This document shows, piece by piece, positions 6,962-13,072 of a stretch of DNA of 17,305 nucleotides. The notes under the pieces are model-generated. The model was not told the origin of the DNA, ran no database searches, and saw only the letters and a list, made by a program, of their open reading frames with translations. Position 1 is the first letter of the stretch; each line of letters starts with the position of its first letter. Position numbers and translations under genes: made by a program. This stretch comes from CAG-390 sp051867815 (GTDB lineage: Bacteria > Bacillota > Clostridia > Oscillospirales > CAG-272), in contig JBJDZD010000033.1 of NCBI GenBank assembly GCA_051867815.1, positions 1 through 17,305 of the forward strand, read 5' to 3'.

Positions 6962-8117
6962 ACCGATCTATTTAGACAACGCCGCTACGTCATTTCCCAA
7001 GCCGCCCGAAGTGATCGAAGAAATGTCTCGGTGCATGAGGGAATACTGCGGCAATCCCGGCCGGGGCGGTCACAGTCTCGCTTTGGCGGCCGCCGAGAAA
7101 ATATACGACTGCCGCACCCTGCTCGCGCAATTTTTCAATGCCCCGTCACCCGAAAGCGTTGTCTTCACTCCTAATGCTACGGCGGCACTCAATATTGCCA
7201 TATACTCCCTCGCCAAGGAAGGCGCACACTTCATCTGCTCCGATATGGAGCATAATTCCGTGCGCCGTCCGCTTGAATACCTCATCCGTGAGAAGGGTTG
7301 CTCATATTCAACCTTCAATTCCCATGCACTCGACCCGGATAGGAGTCCGCCGAAGATCTGCCGTTCGATCTCGTCGCTCATTCGCCCTGAAACGGTCGCC
7401 GTAGTTTGCACCGCATGCCCGAATATCTGCTCTCAGGCAATGCCGCTTGATGAGATCGGCGCTCTTTGCAAACGCTCCGGTATATTCTTCATCGTTGACG
7501 GTGCGCAGGGTGCAGGGCATTTTCCGATAGATATGAAGCGCTCGGGCATCTCTGCTCTTGCTCTGCCGGGGCATAAAGGACTATGGGGACCGCAGGGCAG
7601 CGGCGCTTTGATAATGAGTGAGGACTTTCCTGCTCGCCCCTTGCTCTACGGAGGCTCCGGAAGCTCCTCTCTCGACCCCGACATGCCTCCCGAATTGCCC
7701 GAAAGGCTGGAGGCAGGTACTCTCTCGACCCCGGGGGTCGTGGGCTTAGAGGCAGGAATTCGCGCTCTCTGTGCAATCGGGCTTGAAAAAATATCGGCGC
7801 ATGAGAGAATTTTGTTCTCAAAAGCACAGAGAATGCTCTCCGAGATTCCCGGTGTGAAGGTATATGCGCCACGTCATCCCGGGTCGGTCATATCATTCAA
7901 TGTCGGCGTACTGCCGTCCGACAGAGTGGCAAATGCGCTCTCAGAACGCGGAATATGCGTTCGAGGCGGATTCCATTGCAATCCGCTTGCCCACCAAACC
8001 CTCGGAAGCGATATTCACGGCAGTATCCGTGCCTCGTTTTCCTATTTTAACACCGCAGAAGATGTCGGAGCACTTGCGCGCGCAGTGCGCGACGTTTCGC
8101 GGGATAATCATAAATGA
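6954..8117 (+). CDS. class V aminotransferase, cysteine desulfurase family
   Basis: 387 residues of a PLP enzyme of the NifS/SufS type. It begins with IYLDNAATSFPKP (5-17). The PLP-stacking His is in MEHNSVRRP (H100), the PLP-binding Asp/Gln are in VDGAQGAGHF (D182, Q185), and the Schiff-base lysine is in LPGHKGLWGPQGSG (K208). The putative catalytic cysteine loop is GGFHCNPLAH (Cys342), with a substrate-anchoring Arg in GSIRASFSYFN (R359). The family removes sulfur (or selenium) from cysteine (selenocysteine) to give alanine and an enzyme persulfide. Closest in style to the 'cysteine desulfurase family protein' group often paired with DUF3343, rather than housekeeping IscS, which has a longer Cys loop. 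No scaffold (IscU/SufU) is adjacent. GGGAG precedes the ATG at close spacing. Confidence 0.88.
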   Translation: MSEPIYLDNAATSFPKPPEVIEEMSRCMREYCGNPGRGGHSLALAAAEKIYDCRTLLAQFFNAPSPESVVFTPNATAALNIAIYSLAKEGAHFICSDMEHNSVRRPLEYLIREKGCSYSTFNSHALDPDRSPPKICRSISSLIRPETVAVVCTACPNICSQAMPLDEIGALCKRSGIFFIVDGAQGAGHFPIDMKRSGISALALPGHKGLWGPQGSGALIMSEDFPARPLLYGGSGSSSLDPDMPPELPERLEAGTLSTPGVVGLEAGIRALCAIGLEKISAHERILFSKAQRMLSEIPGVKVYAPRHPGSVISFNVGVLPSDRVANALSERGICVRGGFHCNPLAHQTLGSDIHGSIRASFSYFNTAEDVGALARAVRDVSRDNHK

Positions 8118-8151
8118 AAAACGCGGCTGTTGCGCATAAGGCAACAGCCGC
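8117..8151 (-). terminator. second terminator hairpin for the ribosomal operon
   Basis: Perfect 11-bp inverted repeat GCGGCTGTTGC (8123-8133) / GCAACAGCCGC (8141-8151) with a seven-base loop. On the minus strand it is followed by GTTTTT (8122-8117), a classic U-tract. It sits just past the stop codon of the convergent cysteine-desulfurase-family gene and backs up the hairpin at 8153-8185. Confidence 0.8.
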
Positions 8152-8152
8152 A

Positions 8153-8185
8153 AAAAAGCCTACCCGAAATCCGGGTAGGCTTTTT
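8153..8185. terminator. bidirectional terminator between convergent operons
   Basis: Inverted repeat with arms 8153-8166 and 8172-8185 (core GCCTACCCG / CGGGTAGGC), a five-base loop, A-run on the left and T-run on the right. A U-tract follows the stem in either orientation, so it can stop both the plus-strand DUF3343/desulfurase transcript and the minus-strand rplQ transcript. It lies 11 bases past the rplQ stop codon. Confidence 0.9.
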
Positions 8186-8196
8186 GAATTACCGAA

Positions 8197-8607
8197 TTAC
8201 TCAGCGTCCTTAGCCTTCTTGGAAGACTTCTTGGCTGCAGCCTCAGCCTCCTCCTCAGCCTTGGTCTTAACGAGAGTAATCAGAGCCATCTCTGCTGCGT
8301 CACCGCGGCGAGCGCCGATCTTGTAAATGCAGGTGTAACCGCCGTTTACATCCTCGTAGCGAGGTGCGATCTCGTCGAACAGCTTCTTTACAACCTCATC
8401 GGAAGTGATGAAGGCATGAGCTGCGCGGCGGCTTGCAAGTGTATTCTGCTTGCCGAGAGTGATCATCTTCTCTGCAAGTGCACGGACTTCCTTAGCGCGA
8501 GTCACAGTGGTCTCAACCTTGCCATGTGCAAGCAAGTAGGTAACGAGACCGCGAAGCATTGCTTTTCTGTGAGCGGTAGTTCTGCCGAGTTTTCTTGTTC
8601 CGGGCAT
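8197..8607 (-). CDS. rplQ: 50S ribosomal protein L17
   Basis: 136 residues starting MPGTRKLGRTTAHRKAMLRGL, the L17 signature, through KIGARRGDAAEMALITLV. L17 lies near the peptide exit tunnel of the large subunit. The core ends near residue 115; residues 116-136 form a low-complexity Ala/Glu/Lys tail that is longer than in compact L17 proteins. It is the last gene of the alpha operon, 49 bases after rpoA, with GGAGGAGC upstream of the ATG, and is followed by two terminator hairpins. Confidence 0.98.
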   Translation of the reverse strand: MPGTRKLGRTTAHRKAMLRGLVTYLLAHGKVETTVTRAKEVRALAEKMITLGKQNTLASRRAAHAFITSDEVVKKLFDEIAPRYEDVNGGYTCIYKIGARRGDAAEMALITLVKTKAEEEAEAAAKKSSKKAKDAE

Positions 8608-8656
8608 CTTTAATGCTCCTCCTTAATGAATCTAATTGTGACTGAAATTATCCGCC

Positions 8657-9634
8657 TTACTCTTCGTCGTTGCGAAGGGTGAGGCCGAGGCTTTCGAGCT
8701 TCTGGATAACTTCTTCAAGCGACTTCTTACCGAGATTACGAACCTTGATCATTTCGTCCTCGGAGCGGCTGACCAAATCTTCTACCGTGTCAATGCCTGC
8801 GCGCTTCAAGCAGTTGAAGCTGCGTACAGACAGGTCAAGTTCCTCAATGGTCATCTCAAGAACCTTTTCTTTTTCTTTCTCGGGTCTTTCAATCATGATC
8901 TCCGCGTTCTTTGCTTCATCCGACAAATCCACAAACAAGTTGAGATGCTCGTTGAGAATCTTGGCACCGAGCGAAATCGCTTCTTTTGCCGTGATGGTTC
9001 CGTTTGTCAGAACCTCAAGTGTGAGTTTATCATAATCGGTCATATTGCTTCCGACACGAGTGTTATCAACCGTGTAGCTGACGTTGTAAACAGGCGTGTA
9101 GATCGAGTCTGTATAGATCAGACCGATGGGAGCGGATACTGCAGTACCAAAGCTGTCTGCATGGAGCAGCTTGTTCTTGTCCTGCGAAACATAGCCGCGG
9201 CCGTGTTCAAAGGTCAGTTCCATATAAAGGTGAGCGCCCTCTGCAAGAGTTGCGAGATGGTGATCGGAGTTGAGAACTACGATATCGGAATCCTGCTTGA
9301 TGTGTCCTGCGGTAACATTGTCGGGTCCTACCGCATCAAGGATAACTGTCTTGGGAGCCTGAGTATAGAGCTTTGCAACAATGCCCTTGATATTCAGGAT
9401 GATCTCAGTCAGATCCTCGGTGACACCGGGAAGCGAGGTGAATTCGTGTAATGCACCGTCTACCTTGATAGATGTAACTGCTACACCGGGAAGCGAGCTG
9501 ATCAGAACTCTGCGCAGAGAGTTGCCGAGTGTGGTTCCGTAACCGCGCTCAAGCGGCTCAACGATAAACTTACCGCTTCTGCCGTCTTCACTTTCATCTA
9601 CCGTTACGATATTTGGCTTTTGAATCTCTATCAT
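8657..9634 (-). CDS. rpoA: DNA-directed RNA polymerase subunit alpha
   Basis: 325 residues. The N-terminal assembly domain (about 1-230) has LERGYGTTLGNSLRRVLISSLPG, the dimerisation and beta-binding region. The C-terminal domain (from about 255) has IEELDLSVRSFNCLKRAGIDTVEDL and the helix-hairpin-helix segment VRNLGKKSLEEV, which contacts UP-element DNA and activators. An acidic/Lys-rich linker (PEKEKEKVLE) joins them. Its ribosome binding site GGAGGG is about 11 bases from the ATG. The 123-base spacer to rpsD upstream is unusually long and structured (see 9667-9759), which suggests that rpoA translation or transcript level is adjusted separately from the ribosomal proteins (inference). Confidence 0.99.
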   Translation of the reverse strand: MIEIQKPNIVTVDESEDGRSGKFIVEPLERGYGTTLGNSLRRVLISSLPGVAVTSIKVDGALHEFTSLPGVTEDLTEIILNIKGIVAKLYTQAPKTVILDAVGPDNVTAGHIKQDSDIVVLNSDHHLATLAEGAHLYMELTFEHGRGYVSQDKNKLLHADSFGTAVSAPIGLIYTDSIYTPVYNVSYTVDNTRVGSNMTDYDKLTLEVLTNGTITAKEAISLGAKILNEHLNLFVDLSDEAKNAEIMIERPEKEKEKVLEMTIEELDLSVRSFNCLKRAGIDTVEDLVSRSEDEMIKVRNLGKKSLEEVIQKLESLGLTLRNDEE

Positions 9635-9665
9635 TCCAGATTATACCCTCCATAAAATATTGTGT

Positions 9666-9680
9666 TGCGTAAAACTACGC
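9666..9680 (-). repeat. small hairpin in the rpsD-rpoA spacer
   Basis: GCGTA (9667-9671) / TACGC (9676-9680) form a perfect 5-bp stem with a four-base loop, about 20 bases before the rpoA ribosome binding site in the minus-strand RNA. It has no U-tract, so it is not a terminator. It may shape the rpoA leader together with the larger structure at 9693-9759. Confidence 0.45.
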
Positions 9681-9692
9681 GATTGTTGTGTG

Positions 9693-9759
9693 CTCCCACC
9701 GAATACTGCACAACCCCAAAGCAGGCGATGTGCTTGCATGTGGGAGAATGTGCGGTATT
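9693..9759 (-). promoter_or_regulatory. candidate pseudoknot in the rpsD-rpoA intercistronic RNA
   Basis: Two complementary pairs interleave. TGTGCGGTA (9749-9757) pairs with TACTGCACA (9704-9712), nine positions with one mismatch, extendable by two A-U pairs into the rpsD stop codon. GTGGGAG (9740-9746) pairs perfectly with CTCCCAC (9693-9699). In RNA order the segments are S1a, S2a, S1b, S2b, the layout of an H-type pseudoknot, with loops of about 2, 27 and 4 bases. The long loop holds its own stem AAGCA (9719-9723) / TGCTT (9731-9735). A competing stem GTTGTG (9685-9690) / CACAAC (9709-9714) would open S1, giving a possible switch. S4 binds pseudoknot mRNA in E. coli (the alpha operon); a role here is inference. 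Confidence 0.5.
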
Positions 9760-10414
9760 ACTTGGAATAGAGCTCGACGATGAGCTGCTCGTTGAAGTCG
9801 AAGCCGACGTCTTCTCTTGTGGGAAGAGCGATGACCTTTGCGCTTGCCTTTGCTGCGTCTACTTCAAGCCACTTGGGAGCGTTCTTGCTGCCCATAGCCT
9901 CTACGAGAGCCTTGACGGAATCCTTCTCAAGTGCGTTCTCTGCAACGGAGATAACGTCACCTACTTTTACAAGGTAGGAAGGAATGTTGACCTTCTTGCC
10001 GTTTACACGGATGTGGTCGTGGAGTGTGAGCTGACGGGACTGAGTTCTGCTCTCGCCGAAGCCCATACGGAATACTGTGTTATCGAGACGTCTCTCAAGA
10101 AGGATGAGAAGATTCTCACCGGTCATGCCGGGCATACGGTCTGCCTTCTCGTAGTAGTTGTAGAACTGACGCTCGAGAACGCCGTAAACGCGTTTTACCT
10201 TCTCCTTCTCACGGAGCTGTCTGCCGTACTCCTGCAGTTTCTTCTTTGCAGCACCATGCTGACCGGGAGCTGCGGGACCTGCATTGCGGTTACGGGAATT
10301 GGGATCGATACGGTCAAAGGGGCACTTGCCCGAGGTGCAACGGTCGCCCTTGAGGAAGAGCTTAACGCCCTCTCTGCGGCAAAGCTTGCATACAGGACCT
10401 GTATATCTTGCCAT
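9758..10414 (-). CDS. rpsD: 30S ribosomal protein S4 (zinc-binding form)
   Basis: 218 residues. The N-terminus has four cysteines, C9-x2-C12 and C26-x4-C31, the zinc-binding 'C+' form of S4. The S4 RNA-binding fold includes RLDNTVFRMGF and QLTLHDHIRVNGKKVNIPSYLVKVGD. S4 is a primary 16S rRNA binder that nucleates small-subunit assembly, and in several bacteria it represses its own operon. Between the zinc site and PGQHG there is a loop about nine residues longer than in typical Bacillus-type S4 (DPNSRNRNAGPAA, about 37-49), explaining the extra length. An AGGAGG site lies about 11 bases before the ATG. rpsK ends 26 bases upstream. Placement inside the alpha operon is typical of Clostridia, unlike B. 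subtilis, where rpsD is separate. Confidence 0.98.
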   Translation of the reverse strand: MARYTGPVCKLCRREGVKLFLKGDRCTSGKCPFDRIDPNSRNRNAGPAAPGQHGAAKKKLQEYGRQLREKEKVKRVYGVLERQFYNYYEKADRMPGMTGENLLILLERRLDNTVFRMGFGESRTQSRQLTLHDHIRVNGKKVNIPSYLVKVGDVISVAENALEKDSVKALVEAMGSKNAPKWLEVDAAKASAKVIALPTREDVGFDFNEQLIVELYSK

Positions 10415-10440
10415 TTTTTGTGGTTCCTCCTAATTATTGA

Positions 10441-10836
10441 TCAAACGCGACGGCGCTTGGGGGGTCTGCATCCATTGTGGGGTACAGGGGTTACGTCTTT
10501 AATCATTGTAATCTGAAGACCGAGTGTCTCGAGTGCGCGGATAGCGGACTCACGTCCTGCTCCGGGGCCTCTGACGTAAACTTCAACCGACTTAAGGCCG
10601 TGCTCGATTGCTGCCTTTGCAGCAGTCTCGGAAGCGGACTGAGCGGCGAAGGGAGTGGACTTTCTGGAACCCTTGAAGCCGAGTTCACCGGCGGAAGCCC
10701 AAGAAATTGCGTTACCCTCGGTATCGGTTACGGTAACGATGGTGTTATTGAAGGTAGCACGAATGTGTACCTGGCCGTTCGGAATATTCTTCTTATCGCG
10801 GCGCTTCTTGATAACCTTCTTAGCAACTTTAGCCAT
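10441..10836 (-). CDS. rpsK: 30S ribosomal protein S11
   Basis: 131 residues with the S11 core: VHIRATFNNTIVTVTDTEGNAISWASAGELGFKGSRKSTPFAAQ and the C-terminal VTPVPHNGCRPPKRRRV. S11 sits on the platform of the small subunit near the mRNA exit and the Shine-Dalgarno helix. Its start is three bases past the rpsM stop codon, so its ribosome binding site (AAAGG) lies within the end of rpsM, consistent with translational coupling. Confidence 0.99.
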   Translation of the reverse strand: MAKVAKKVIKKRRDKKNIPNGQVHIRATFNNTIVTVTDTEGNAISWASAGELGFKGSRKSTPFAAQSASETAAKAAIEHGLKSVEVYVRGPGAGRESAIRALETLGLQITMIKDVTPVPHNGCRPPKRRRV

Positions 10837-10839
10837 AAC

Positions 10840-11214
10840 TTACGAACCTTTCTTCTTGTTAGCGATAGTCTTTACGGGGCCCTTACGAGTTCTTGCGTTG
10901 GTCTTAGTTCTCTGACCTCTTACAGGGAGTCCCTTTCTGTGACGGGTACCGCGGTAGCAGTTAATTTCGACGAGACGCTTGATATTGAGAGCAACGTCGC
11001 GGCGGAGGTCACCCTCTACTACGTAGTTGTTTTCGATCTCGTCACGGAGCTTTGCAACCTCATCTTCGGTGAGGTCCTTAGCACGAGTGTCGGGATTGAT
11101 GCCGGTCTTTGCAAGAATATCCTGTGCACTCTTGCGGCCGATACCGTAGATGTAGGTAAGAGCAATCTCAACACGCTTGGAATTAGGAATATCAACACCA
11201 GCTATACGAGCCAT
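10840..11214 (-). CDS. rpsM: 30S ribosomal protein S13
   Basis: 124 residues starting MARIAGVDIPNSKRVEIALTYIYGIG, with the conserved C-terminal YRGTRHRKGLPVRGQRTKTNARTRKG. S13 is in the head of the small subunit, contacts the P-site tRNA and forms bridges with the large subunit. AAAGGA lies upstream of the ATG. It follows rpmJ after 33 bases and is followed almost without gap by rpsK. In E. coli the S4-responsive alpha-operon pseudoknot sits just before rpsM; the short spacer here leaves little room for such an element. Confidence 0.99.
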   Translation of the reverse strand: MARIAGVDIPNSKRVEIALTYIYGIGRKSAQDILAKTGINPDTRAKDLTEDEVAKLRDEIENNYVVEGDLRRDVALNIKRLVEINCYRGTRHRKGLPVRGQRTKTNARTRKGPVKTIANKKKGS

Positions 11215-11247
11215 TCTGTTAATCCTTTCTTTCTTATAAAATAGCTA

Positions 11248-11361
11248 TCAACCCTGACGCTGCTTGTGCTTGGGGTTCTCGCAGATGACCATTACGCGGC
11301 CGTGTCTTTTGATGATCTTGCACTTTTCGCAGATCCTCTTAACGGATGGCTTAACTTTCAT
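11248..11361 (-). CDS. rpmJ: 50S ribosomal protein L36 (zinc form)
   Basis: 37 residues read directly from the minus strand: it begins MKVKPSVKRICEKCKIIKRH and ends KHKQRQG before a TGA. Cys11, Cys14, Cys27 and His32 form the zinc site of the C+ form of L36. This smallest ribosomal protein helps fold 23S rRNA domains in the large subunit. It lies between infA (30 bases upstream) and rpsM, the usual order in Firmicutes. Upstream purine matches (AAAGGT, GGTA) are weak, so reinitiation after infA may help. Confidence 0.97.
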   Translation of the reverse strand: MKVKPSVKRICEKCKIIKRHGRVMVICENPKHKQRQG

Positions 11362-11391
11362 TAAATTTTACCATACCTTTCTGTAATAAAC

Positions 11392-11610
11392 TTATTTCGT
11401 GCGCCAAGTGATGCGTCCCTTGTTGAGGTCGTAAACAGACACCTCAACGGTAACGTGGTCACCGGGCAGGATCCGAATAAAATTCTGGCGGAGCTTTCCC
11501 GAAATATGTGCGGTCACAATGTGGCCGTTGGGAAGCTGAACCTTGAAGATCGTGTTGGGCAGAGCCTCAACGACGGTACCTTCAAATTCGATTACGTCAT
11601 TCTTAGGCAT
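11392..11610 (-). CDS. infA: translation initiation factor IF-1
   Basis: 72 residues, the standard length, starting MPKNDVIEFEGTVVEALPN, with the OB-fold core FKVQLPNGHIVTAHISGKLRQNFIRILPGDHVTVEVS and ending GRITWRTK. IF-1 occupies the A site of the small subunit during initiation. The ATG at 11610 is chosen over an in-frame TTG five codons upstream. A GGAGAG ribosome binding site (11618-11623) sits seven bases before this ATG and overlaps the TTG, and the resulting protein aligns end to end with the family. It follows map after a 32-base gap. Confidence 0.98.
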   Translation of the reverse strand: MPKNDVIEFEGTVVEALPNTIFKVQLPNGHIVTAHISGKLRQNFIRILPGDHVTVEVSVYDLNKGRITWRTK

Positions 11611-11617
11611 AAACTTT

Positions 11618-11623
11618 CTCTCC
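11618..11623 (-). promoter_or_regulatory. ribosome binding site fixing the infA start
   Basis: GGAGAG on the minus strand, seven bases from the ATG at 11610. The alternative in-frame TTG at 11625-11623 overlaps this site and therefore cannot use it. Confidence 0.8.
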
Positions 11624-11642
11624 AATCATATTCAGGTTGAGT

Positions 11643-12398
11643 TCACTCGGAAAGCGCGGTGAGTATCACCGGTCCCTCCGGAGTAATTGCAACGGAGTTC
11701 TCGTAATGCGCCGAGAGCGTTCCGTCGGCGGTCTTGACGGTCCATCCGTCGGAAAGCTGGCGCACCTCGTGACCGCCTATGTTTACCATCGGTTCGATGG
11801 CAAGGGTCATGCCCACCATAAGCTTTACACCGCGGCCCGCAGTTCCGAAATTCGGAACCTCCGGATCCTCGTGGAGGTCGTGTCCGACTCCGTGACCGAT
11901 ATACCTTCTTACAACGCTGAAGCCCTCTGCTTCAACGCAACTCTGTATCGCGTATCCGATGTCGCCGATGCGCTTTCCTTCGCGGCACTCCTCAAGACCG
12001 CAGAAGAAGCTCTTCTTCGTTGTCTCAATGAGATGCGCGGCTTCGTCGCTTACGCGCCCGACGGCAAAGGTTCTTGCCATATCAGAGTTAAATCCCTTAT
12101 AGAACGCACCGGTATCGATCTTAACGATATCACCCTCGAAGAGTATTCTCTTCTTTGACGGTATGCCGTGGATGACCTCGTCGTTGATGCTGATACATGC
12201 GCTTCCGGGGAAGCCGCCGTATCCGAGGAAGCCGGGGCGCGCACCGCATTTTTCAATGTGTGTGCGGATCACCTTGTCGATATCGTAGGTGGAAACGCCC
12301 TCGCGGATCATCTCCTGCGCCTTGAACATCGCCTCACAGGCAATCCTGCCGGCTTCTCTCATTACGGCTATTTGCCGGGGATTTTTAATAGGTATCAT
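11643..12398 (-). CDS. map: methionine aminopeptidase type I
   Basis: 251 residues. The five metal ligands of the pita-bread fold are all visible: Asp95 (KIDTGAF), Asp106 (NSDMART), His169 (IGHGVGHDLHEDP), Glu202 (LAIEPM) and Glu233 (YENSVAIT); the substrate-pocket His77 lies in VIHGIP. The enzyme removes the initiator methionine from new proteins. There is no N-terminal zinc-finger or SH3-binding extension, so it is the short type Ia form. Its ATG overlaps the adk stop codon by one base (TAATG), which indicates translational coupling; no strong ribosome binding site is seen. The gene order adk-map-infA is usual for Firmicutes. Confidence 0.98.
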   Translation of the reverse strand: MIPIKNPRQIAVMREAGRIACEAMFKAQEMIREGVSTYDIDKVIRTHIEKCGARPGFLGYGGFPGSACISINDEVIHGIPSKKRILFEGDIVKIDTGAFYKGFNSDMARTFAVGRVSDEAAHLIETTKKSFFCGLEECREGKRIGDIGYAIQSCVEAEGFSVVRRYIGHGVGHDLHEDPEVPNFGTAGRGVKLMVGMTLAIEPMVNIGGHEVRQLSDGWTVKTADGTLSAHYENSVAITPEGPVILTALSE

Positions 12399-13039
12399 TA
12401 TCTGCCGCCAACCTTGACGAGCGCTTCGCGCACAAGTCTTGTTGTATCCTCAACCTCTTCCTGACCCTCAACACGGATGAGCTTTCCTCTCTCTTTATAG
12501 AAAGCGAGGAGCGGCTCGGTCTGCGCGTGGTAGTTATGAAGTCTGGTGAGTACGGTCTCCGCCTTGTCGTCGGCTCTGATATAAAGCTCCGAGGAGCATT
12601 TGTCGCAGATGCCTTCGACCTTGGACGGTTTGTAGTCGATGTGGTAAGAAGCGCCGCATTTGCAAACGCGTCTGCCCGACATACGAGCTACGATGCGCTC
12701 GTCGCTGACATCAATGGAGAGGACTGCGTCAATACGGACGCCCATCTTCTCAAGTGCTTCTGCCTGAGCGATCGAACGGGGAAAGCCGTCAAGAATAAAT
12801 CCTCTTGCGCATGCGTCGGACGTAAGATAGTCACGAACGATGCCGATAACGATCTCATCGGGAACGAGCGCTCCGCTCTCGACATAGGCTTTTGCAGTCT
12901 TACCAAGCTCGGTGCCTGCTGCCATGGCGTCGCGAAGTATCTGACCTGTGGAGATCGCAGGGATCGTTTCTCTCTCGGCGATGAGTTCGGCTTGAGTGCC
13001 TTTACCCGCACCGGGGGCTCCCATAATGATAAGATTCAT
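12398..13039 (-). CDS. adk: adenylate kinase (zinc-LID type)
   Basis: 213 residues. The P-loop is GAPGAGKGT (7-15), the AMP-binding region includes ISTGQILRDAM (29-39), and DGFPRSIAQAEAL (84-96) is the conserved NMP segment. The long LID domain starts at RMSGRRVC. It carries four cysteines: C126, C128, C145 and C148. Gram-positive enzymes normally have C-x2-C twice; here the first pair is C-x1-C, one residue shorter, which may alter zinc geometry. It interconverts ATP+AMP and 2 ADP. GGAGGA lies about eight bases before the ATG, and secY ends 33 bases upstream. Confidence 0.98.
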   Translation of the reverse strand: MNLIIMGAPGAGKGTQAELIAERETIPAISTGQILRDAMAAGTELGKTAKAYVESGALVPDEIVIGIVRDYLTSDACARGFILDGFPRSIAQAEALEKMGVRIDAVLSIDVSDERIVARMSGRRVCKCGASYHIDYKPSKVEGICDKCSSELYIRADDKAETVLTRLHNYHAQTEPLLAFYKERGKLIRVEGQEEVEDTTRLVREALVKVGGR

Positions 13040-13072
13040 TAAATCTTCCTCCGAAAATCTTGCGGATCGGTA

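Noticed and set aside
8215..8265. Repetitive-looking CAGCCTC/CTCCTC stretch
   Set aside because: It is the low-complexity Ala/Glu/Lys tail of L17 read on the opposite strand, not a separate repeat element.
9662..10516. Long plus-strand open frame (about 284 codons) opposite rpsD and the rpsK end
   Set aside because: Antisense to a clear S4 gene; rich in Cys/Leu runs typical of reversed ribosomal genes, with no ribosome binding site.
10477..11244. Plus-strand open frame opposite rpsK and rpsM
   Set aside because: Antisense shadow of two unmistakable ribosomal protein genes; no family resemblance.
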